NCBI GenBank assembly: GCA_000402775.1
Contig: AQSC01000045.1
Span: forward strand, 1 to 26,944
DNA length: 26,944 nucleotides
Source: Euryarchaeota archaeon SCGC AAA252-I15
GTDB lineage: Archaea > Altiarchaeota > Altiarchaeia > IMC4 > SCGC-AAA252-I15
Direction of reading: 5' to 3'
The position numbers and the translations under genes are program-made. Positions 22,810 to 26,944 of the stretch are shown here, in pieces. The number at the start of each line of letters is the position of its first letter. Positions within the stretch are counted from its first letter, which is position 1. The notes under the pieces are model-generated. The model was not told the DNA's origin. It did no database searches and was given only the letters and a program-made list of their open reading frames with translations.

Positions 22810-22966
22810 GCCTCAGTAGCTCAGTCTGGTAGAGCGCGTGCTTGGTAGGACGGCGTTCCGTCCACAAACGGGCCATCTTCACCGCCATAAAGCGGCTCGA
22901 TGACCCAGAACGTGAGAGGAAGTCACAAACAGCACGAGGTCCCGGGTTCAGATCCCGGCTGAGGCT
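22810..22966 (+). tRNA. tRNA-Thr(GGT) with an 83-nt intron
   Basis: Acceptor GCCTCAG/CTGAGGC with discriminator T, normal for archaeal tRNA-Thr. D arm GCTC/GAGC, anticodon stem CGTGC/GCACG with loop TTGGTA|A (anticodon GGT), T arm CCGGG-TTCAGAT-CCCGG. The intron (22848-22930) interrupts after position 37. A relaxed bulge-helix-bulge can be drawn: bulges TAG and ACA, a central TTG/CAA plus G-A, and the inner helix GAC/GTC, with cuts after the second base of each bulge. The intron contains the perfect hairpin GGACGG-CGTT-CCGTCC. Exons of 38 and 36 nt form a 74-nt tRNA. Confidence 0.92.
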
Positions 22967-23033
22967 AACAACTCGTTCCGCCACTCAAAATCGCAGAACA
23001 ATTTTGGTGCGCAAGAAAGCAAGGCATTCTTAA

Positions 23034-23201
23034 CGTAACACGCAAAATCCATCTTCACAAGCCCTGATTGATAGAGTAAGTGTAGAATACAAAAAGTACG
23101 CCTTACACTCCCAAATCCGCGGGTTAACCGAAATAAAACGCGTGATAAATGTTGATTCTTGGCTGGTAGCCCAAATTCTGGCTCACCCCAAAAACAAATG
23201 A
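23034..23201 (+). pseudogene. C-terminal gene fragment after tRNA-Thr
   Basis: An open frame of 55 codons with a protein-like translation (QALIDRVSVEYKKYALHSQI, then RGLTEIKRVINVDSWLVAQILAHPKNK) and no ATG. A TAA precedes it. The amphipathic pattern and the Trp-containing C-terminus look like real coding sequence cut off at its 5' side by the tRNA region or by a deletion. It lies about 90 nt before the left attC-like site. The family is not recognised. Confidence 0.4.
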
Positions 23202-23290
23202 CTGCGCCCTATTTCTTATGCCACATTTTCTTAAAGTAATTTTAAAAATAATTTTTATTTAACCCAGAACGGGGATTTCGCCAGAACTTC

Positions 23291-23387
23291 AAGAAACAAG
23301 GGCTAAACGACTCCGCTCGCTTACAAGCTCGCTCCGTCCGAATCAGCCCCAACGGGGGCTGACTCCGTTTAGCCCTATTAGTTAACC
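23291..23387 (+). repeat. attC-like structured site, left copy
   Basis: A 97-nt folded element. Outer arm AAGAAAC (23291-23297) faces GTTAACC (23381-23387). The inner arm GGGCTAAACG (23300-23309) pairs perfectly with CGTTTAGCCC. The variable middle holds AGCCCC-AACG-GGGGCT. It shares with the right-hand site (26774-26863) AACAAG, GGCTAAACG, GACT-x-CGTTTA and ATTAGTTA in the same order and orientation, while the interiors differ. This R''-L''-loop-L'-R' plan is that of integron attC sites. The last 7-mer departs by one base from the bacterial consensus GTTRRRY. Confidence 0.55.
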
Positions 23388-23391
23388 AAAA

Positions 23392-23407
23392 TTGCGGAAG
23401 GGCAAAT
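23392..23407. repeat. 16-bp inverted repeat, left copy
   Basis: TTGCGGAAGGGCAAAT is the exact reverse complement of 26703-26718. Both copies border A/T-rich tracts on their inner sides. They bracket the whole methyltransferase-endonuclease-glycosylase operon. Confidence 0.85.
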
Positions 23408-23518
23408 ATTTTTTTCTTGCTTGTAATGTTATTGATTTCTTAAAAGGGAGATAGTAAATAAGGGTTATTCTAATTTAATATTGAGCAATATTACATTTCC
23501 CTTGCTCTCACTGGGAAG

Positions 23519-23545
23519 ATATAAATATATTCAGCTAAAGGCTGA
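23519..23545 (+). promoter_or_regulatory. TATA box with adjacent inverted-repeat operator candidate
   Basis: ATATAAATATAT (23519-23530) is a good TATA box about 35-45 nt before the methyltransferase ATG. Immediately downstream TCAGC-TAAAG-GCTGA (23531-23545) is a perfect 5-bp inverted repeat between the TATA box and the expected start of transcription, where a bound repressor would block initiation. Confidence 0.5.
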
Positions 23546-23563
23546 TTAGCATCACATATCAAA

Positions 23564-25012
23564 ATGAGTACTGACACCCAAAAGTATGATGAACTCAGGT
23601 CAAAATATCACAATCTACTCAATAGTGCAAATAATAATAAGGGTGACCTAAGGGCATTTATCGGTGTTAGGACGTGGGTGCATGAGGCTGAATTAGTAAC
23701 TTCTAAGTCGGATAAATACGATGCACATATCGAAGCATTTGATACTGCGATAGACGAATTAAAAGAATCTATTTCTAAAAAAAGTTTTGATGTATTATTC
23801 AAGTCCTCATTGGACGACTGGTTTAAAAAAGACCAGTTTATCGAAAGGGAGGCGGGCGGTTCCCCGTTAATTCCACCCCCAATCCCAAGTATGAGTAAAT
23901 GGAAGGCAAACGGTCTGACATTAATCTCTCTTTTTTCAGGCGCTATGGGACTTGACTTAGGGTTTATGGCAGCAGGTTTTGGCTTGCGTTTTACGAACGA
24001 TATCAGCAAGGACTCAGAGAAGACAATCATTGATAATTTACCAGACGTGTATTTTGAACCGAAAGACTTTGCCAAGGTGACTTCCAAAGAAGTCTTAGAC
24101 AAATCAGGGTTAAAGAAAGGTGAGGTTGATTTAATAACTGGTGGCCCCCCTTGCCAACCATTTTCTACCGCAGGCAAGCGACAGGGACTTAGTGACCCCC
24201 GGTCTTCACCTTTAAAAGAGTTTATTAGGGTCATAAAAGATATCCAGCCCAGGGCCTTTGTCATGGAAGAAGTAACTGGTCTACTGTCTGCTAGACTTAA
24301 ACATATACCGATTTCTGAGAGGGACGACCGAAAACTATCTCCTGAAGAAGAAAAAGGCTCGGTATTTGCTCTGGTACTTAAAATGTTAAAGTCTACTGGT
24401 TATAATTTCACCTACAAAATCCTAAACGCTGCAGATTTTGGTTCACCGCAAGTACGTAATAGAATTATTATTATTGGACTACGAGAAGGTGAGGCAAAAC
24501 TACCCGAACCAACACATAGTGAGACCCCCCAAGCAAACCTGTATGGTAAGGTCTTCTCCCCATGGAATAGTTTCTGGGCGGCAACGGTTGACTTACAGGA
24601 CGGTAAAGACGAAAACGAGTCCGCAAAGATATCCGCTAATACCCAGAAGTATATGCGGTATGTGCCCCCTGGGGGCTATTGGAAACATCTACCAGAGGAT
24701 AAAATCAAGGAGGCCTTAGGTGGTGCATACTCCTCTAATGGTGGTAAAATGGGCTACTACCGGCGGCTCTCATGGGACGAACCTTCACCCACAGTTGTAA
24801 CTTCCCCCATACAAAAAGGGACATTATTCTGTCATCCCGAGTCAATGAGACCCCTTAATATTAAAGAGTATAAGCGGATCCAAGGGTTCCCAGACGACTG
24901 GAAAATAAACGGTGGTATGCTCAACCAATACAAGTTGATTGGAAACGCAGTACCAGTACACTTGTCATACGCTATCGCAAATAACGTAATGGCCCTATTA
25001 AAGAATAACTAG
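23564..25012 (+). CDS. DNA (cytosine-5) methyltransferase
   Basis: A 482-residue C5-cytosine methyltransferase, modification half of a type II R-M system. An N-terminal extension of about 115 helical, charged residues precedes motif I LISLFSGAMGLDLGF (120-134). Next come motif IV GGPPCQPFSTAGKRQGL (catalytic Cys197), motif VI MEEVTGLL (Glu235; the usual Asn of ENV is Glu), motif VIII QVRNRIIIIGLR, a target-recognition region of about 110 residues, motif IX RRLSWDEPSPTVVTS and motif X LIGNAVPV. All catalytic motifs are present. It is followed by the endonuclease after 16 nt. The target sequence cannot be read from the protein. The extension is not an obvious helix-turn-helix. Confidence 0.95.
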   Translation: MSTDTQKYDELRSKYHNLLNSANNNKGDLRAFIGVRTWVHEAELVTSKSDKYDAHIEAFDTAIDELKESISKKSFDVLFKSSLDDWFKKDQFIEREAGGSPLIPPPIPSMSKWKANGLTLISLFSGAMGLDLGFMAAGFGLRFTNDISKDSEKTIIDNLPDVYFEPKDFAKVTSKEVLDKSGLKKGEVDLITGGPPCQPFSTAGKRQGLSDPRSSPLKEFIRVIKDIQPRAFVMEEVTGLLSARLKHIPISERDDRKLSPEEEKGSVFALVLKMLKSTGYNFTYKILNAADFGSPQVRNRIIIIGLREGEAKLPEPTHSETPQANLYGKVFSPWNSFWAATVDLQDGKDENESAKISANTQKYMRYVPPGGYWKHLPEDKIKEALGGAYSSNGGKMGYYRRLSWDEPSPTVVTSPIQKGTLFCHPESMRPLNIKEYKRIQGFPDDWKINGGMLNQYKLIGNAVPVHLSYAIANNVMALLKNN

Positions 25013-25028
25013 TCAATAAGTAACCAAG

Positions 25029-25976
25029 ATGACAGAACAACTACATGAGATGTTAGCATTCGTTTTAGAGAATGACGCTGGTCTGACACCCGGAAAGTCG
25101 AGGTCAGTGGCCTCTCACTTCGCAGATATCAAAGACTTCCTAAATGCAAAGAAAAAAGACCTTAAAAATATTACCGGGGTCAGTGGTAGGCGTGCAATAA
25201 ACCTTTCTGAAGAGGAAATTAGCAGGATACTCGAAGTAAAAAAGAAAGGCTGCATCGATAAAAATGCTGATGTATCCGATAATTTCTTGTCAGCGATCAG
25301 CAGAGCTTTTACAAAGCGACAGCTTGACATGATACGTTCACTTAACCTAGATAACCTTAACCCCAACCCATTCCTGATTAAGACCCTCAACTTACACACA
25401 CCAGAAGAAGTAGTAAGACTAAATGTGTACATGGTCGCTACACGTTCAATAGTGACATCAATGGGTTTCTTTGTTGAGAGACTCCTCCTAGCTAGTTCTA
25501 AGACGGCAGAAAGAGCGCCAAGGAAGTCAGGGTGGGACTTAGTCAAGACAGACGATAAATCCAACGTTCACTGGATACAAGTTAAAAGTGGCCCGAATGA
25601 TATGGACAAAGACCAGATAGTATACTGGTCAGAGAAGATACAGGAAAAGATAGATGGCGGTGACAAAGCATATATCGGTATAACCTACGGTAAAAGGACG
25701 AACAATACTGTCACTTTCGGGATAATGAAGCAGTTACTCCCCGACTGGGAGCTGAGGACACTCATCGGCCGGGAACTATGGGACTTCATTAGTGACGACC
25801 CAAAATACCACACTCGTCTATTCAAGACCCTCCGCAAAGCAGCAGAACAGATACTCCAGACACACTCCATATGCGAGGAGATTGAATCATGCATTGAGCG
25901 AGTAAGAACAGAGTTTATTGAAACATATGGTAGTGGCAATAAGGGCGTCACCAAATACATAGACGAGATATTTTAA
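25029..25976 (+). CDS. type II restriction endonuclease, PD-(D/E)XK-like
   Basis: A 315-residue protein between the methyltransferase and the glycosylase. The N-terminal 75 residues resemble a helix-hairpin-helix region (KNITGVSGRRAINLSEEEI). The centre carries a PD-(D/E)XK-type site: Glu150 (FFVERLL), Asp170 (KSGWDLV) and the QxK variant in WIQVKSGPND (Gln184, Lys186). The GWDLV...IQVKSGPN arrangement recalls the PmeII-type restriction enzymes, from memory. Position alone supports its being the cognate nuclease of the upstream methyltransferase. Specificity is unknown. Confidence 0.75.
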   Translation: MTEQLHEMLAFVLENDAGLTPGKSRSVASHFADIKDFLNAKKKDLKNITGVSGRRAINLSEEEISRILEVKKKGCIDKNADVSDNFLSAISRAFTKRQLDMIRSLNLDNLNPNPFLIKTLNLHTPEEVVRLNVYMVATRSIVTSMGFFVERLLLASSKTAERAPRKSGWDLVKTDDKSNVHWIQVKSGPNDMDKDQIVYWSEKIQEKIDGGDKAYIGITYGKRTNNTVTFGIMKQLLPDWELRTLIGRELWDFISDDPKYHTRLFKTLRKAAEQILQTHSICEEIESCIERVRTEFIETYGSGNKGVTKYIDEIF

Positions 25977-25991
25977 TCATCACTCTTCACT

Positions 25992-26651
25992 ATGTCAAAA
26001 AATGCTCTTATTCTACGAAAAAAACAGTTTGTAAAATCAGTTGTTAATTGGGGAAAAAATAACCTACGTGAGTTCCCATGGCGTACAAACACCACCCCAT
26101 ATAAAGTTTTTATAGCTGAAGTACTCCTTAAGAGAACCACAAGTACAGCAGCAAAAAGGACATACACTGAGTTCTTAAAGAGGTTTCCAAGTATTAAAAA
26201 AATCCACCAGTCCCGACGGAGAGACATAGAAATAAAGCTAAGACCTGTAGGATTATACAATCAGAGGTCAAAGGGGCTTAAGGAGTCAGCAAGATATATA
26301 GTCAAGAAACATGCCGGGAAAATACCCGACGAATACCAAGAATTGATGAAAGTGCCACATGTAGGACACTATACTGCCGGTGCAGTACTATCCTTCGGGT
26401 TTGGAAAACCGGCTCCGATCTTAGACTCCAACGTCAGGAGAGTAGTCTGTAGAGTATTCCAAGACGAATTAGGGAAATCACCTACCGACAAGCAGATACT
26501 AGACTTCTTATCCGAAGTTATCCCTAAGAAATCACACCAAGTATTCAACTGGGGCCTACTAGACATAGGCGCAATAATTTGCTCATACCAGTTCCAAAAA
26601 CACGACGAATGCCCTTTAAAAGAGATATGCGTCTACTATAGAAAAAGTTGA
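25992..26651 (+). CDS. Mig/MutY-like DNA glycosylase (T:G mismatch repair)
   Basis: A 219-residue HhH-GPD glycosylase. The helix-hairpin-helix is VPHVGHYTAGAVLSFGFG (121-138) and the catalytic Asp145 is in PILDSNVRRV. Tyr127 occupies the position that is Lys in endonuclease III and Ser in MutY; Tyr is typical of Mig-type T:G glycosylases. Such an enzyme is known next to the GGCC methyltransferase of a Methanothermobacter plasmid. It removes T from T:G pairs made by 5-methylcytosine deamination, which fits its place 15 nt after the R-M genes. The C-terminal Fe-S loop has the spacing C-x6-H-x2-C-x5-C (197, 204, 207, 213), with His replacing the second Cys. Confidence 0.88.
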   Translation: MSKNALILRKKQFVKSVVNWGKNNLREFPWRTNTTPYKVFIAEVLLKRTTSTAAKRTYTEFLKRFPSIKKIHQSRRRDIEIKLRPVGLYNQRSKGLKESARYIVKKHAGKIPDEYQELMKVPHVGHYTAGAVLSFGFGKPAPILDSNVRRVVCRVFQDELGKSPTDKQILDFLSEVIPKKSHQVFNWGLLDIGAIICSYQFQKHDECPLKEICVYYRKS

Positions 26652-26702
26652 AAAGTCTAAACTTATGTGATGACTCAACTATCAAGCTGCTTTTCTTTTT
26701 TA

Positions 26703-26718
26703 ATTTGCCCTTCCGCAA
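26703..26718. repeat. 16-bp inverted repeat, right copy
   Basis: ATTTGCCCTTCCGCAA, the reverse complement of 23392-23407. It follows a T-rich tract (about 26690-26702) 40-50 nt after the glycosylase stop, so the tract may also end the operon transcript. Confidence 0.85.
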
Positions 26719-26773
26719 CTCTGTGGTGCTCGGCCTACTGGCCTGCGCTCCTCGCCCTCACTTCGTTCGGGAC

Positions 26774-26863
26774 AGTTAACAAGTGGCTAAACGGGAATTT
26801 CTTTTTATGAAATTCCTCCAATCCCGCCTGCGGCGGGACTGCGTTTACCCCCATTAGTTAGGC
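26774..26863 (+). repeat. attC-like structured site, right copy
   Basis: A 90-nt element with outer arms AGTTAAC (26774-26780) and GTTAGGC (26857-26863), the latter a perfect match to the attC consensus GTTRRRY. The inner arms TAAACG and CGTTTA are separated from the outer arms by unpaired spacers (AAGTGGC and CCCCATTA). Two perfect hairpins fill the middle: GGAATTTC...GAAATTCC and TCCCGCC-TGC-GGCGGGA. It lies 3' of the operon in the orientation a cassette attC has. After it (26864-26944) I see no gene. Confidence 0.6.
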
Positions 26864-26944
26864 GTAATTCCGAGCGCGCACTTTCAACAGTTATATCTTA
26901 TTTTCCTTAAAGGATCTCAGTGTCTGTTGTGCTGCAGTACGCAC

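Larger units (their letters stand above)
23382..26857 (+). mobile_element. putative integron-type cassette carrying an R-M/glycosylase operon
   Basis: The segment from TTAACC (just after G23381 of the left attC-like site) to G26857 of the right site corresponds to one cassette under integron rules (cut between G and TT). The start, GTTAACC with the preceding G, is complementary to the right site's R'' (AGTTAAC) over GTTAAC, better than the adjoining GTTAGGC (TAAC only), as expected for the circular form. At ~3.5 kb with three genes and its own promoter it would be unusually large. A perfect 16-bp inverted repeat lies just inside both ends. No integrase gene is in the window. Confidence 0.45.

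Noticed and set aside
22848..22930. Box C/D guide RNA inside the tRNA-Thr intron (CGATGA resembling a C box)
   Set aside because: No D box or paired C'/D' boxes at suitable spacing within the intron.
1..26944. CRISPR array
   Set aside because: No regularly spaced identical repeats were found; the repeats present are pairs of palindromes or single direct repeats.

Overview
The window is archaeal chromosomal DNA. The evidence is the acidic stalk protein aP1/L12, a PAC2-type proteasome-assembly chaperone, an archaeal-length triosephosphate isomerase, a DUF460 protein, a lipid-forming UbiA prenyltransferase, an MtrH-family methyltransferase, A/T-rich TATA boxes and two tRNA genes with introns at the archaeal 37/38 site. 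MtrH, DUF4346 and a DapL-type aminotransferase point to a euryarchaeal or Altiarchaeota-like lineage. No single gene fixes the phylum, so this is only a guess.

Layout. 1-2640: a small Cys protein, two paralogous lipoproteins built from strictly spaced Cys-pair repeats, and a membrane-anchored thioredoxin-like protein; together they look like an extracytoplasmic thiol/disulfide set. 2665-5600: PAC2 protein, a lipoprotein, a DapL-like aminotransferase followed by the orphan C-terminal tail of a second copy, and aP1. 5783-10450: an exported-protein cluster (helical repeat protein, frameshifted lipoprotein, COG1361-like surface protein) ending in a MacB/LolCD-type ABC permease and ATPase. 10433-12326: a membrane protein, an RNase H-fold nuclease and an unknown protein. 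12361-14700: intron-containing tRNA-Gln with a duplicated 5' end, a cation/proton antiporter, transposase and gene relics, and tRNA-Gly. 14822-17387: tpiA, mtrH and a DUF4346 gene, the last two separated by an IS200-like insertion. 17384-22564: DUF460, purF (frameshifted in a C tract), argJ, a rhomboid protease and a UbiA prenyltransferase. 22565-22966: palindromes, a structured stretch and intron-containing tRNA-Thr.

The most interesting part is 23291-26863. A cytosine-5 methyltransferase, a PD-(D/E)XK-type endonuclease and a Mig/MutY-like glycosylase form one operon. It is flanked by two directly oriented structured sites of about 90-97 nt. Their ends are conserved, their interiors vary, and their architecture is that of integron attC sites. 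The first bases after the left site are complementary to the outer arm of the right site, as expected if the 3.5-kb module inserted as an integron cassette. No integrase is visible here, so this is an inference. The glycosylase carries Tyr at the position that distinguishes T:G glycosylases, so the module would methylate cytosine, cut unmethylated DNA and repair the T:G mismatches that 5-methylcytosine deamination produces.

Two genes (the lipoprotein at 6457 and purF) are each broken by one extra C in a poly-C tract. For purF a sequencing or assembly error is the simplest explanation.
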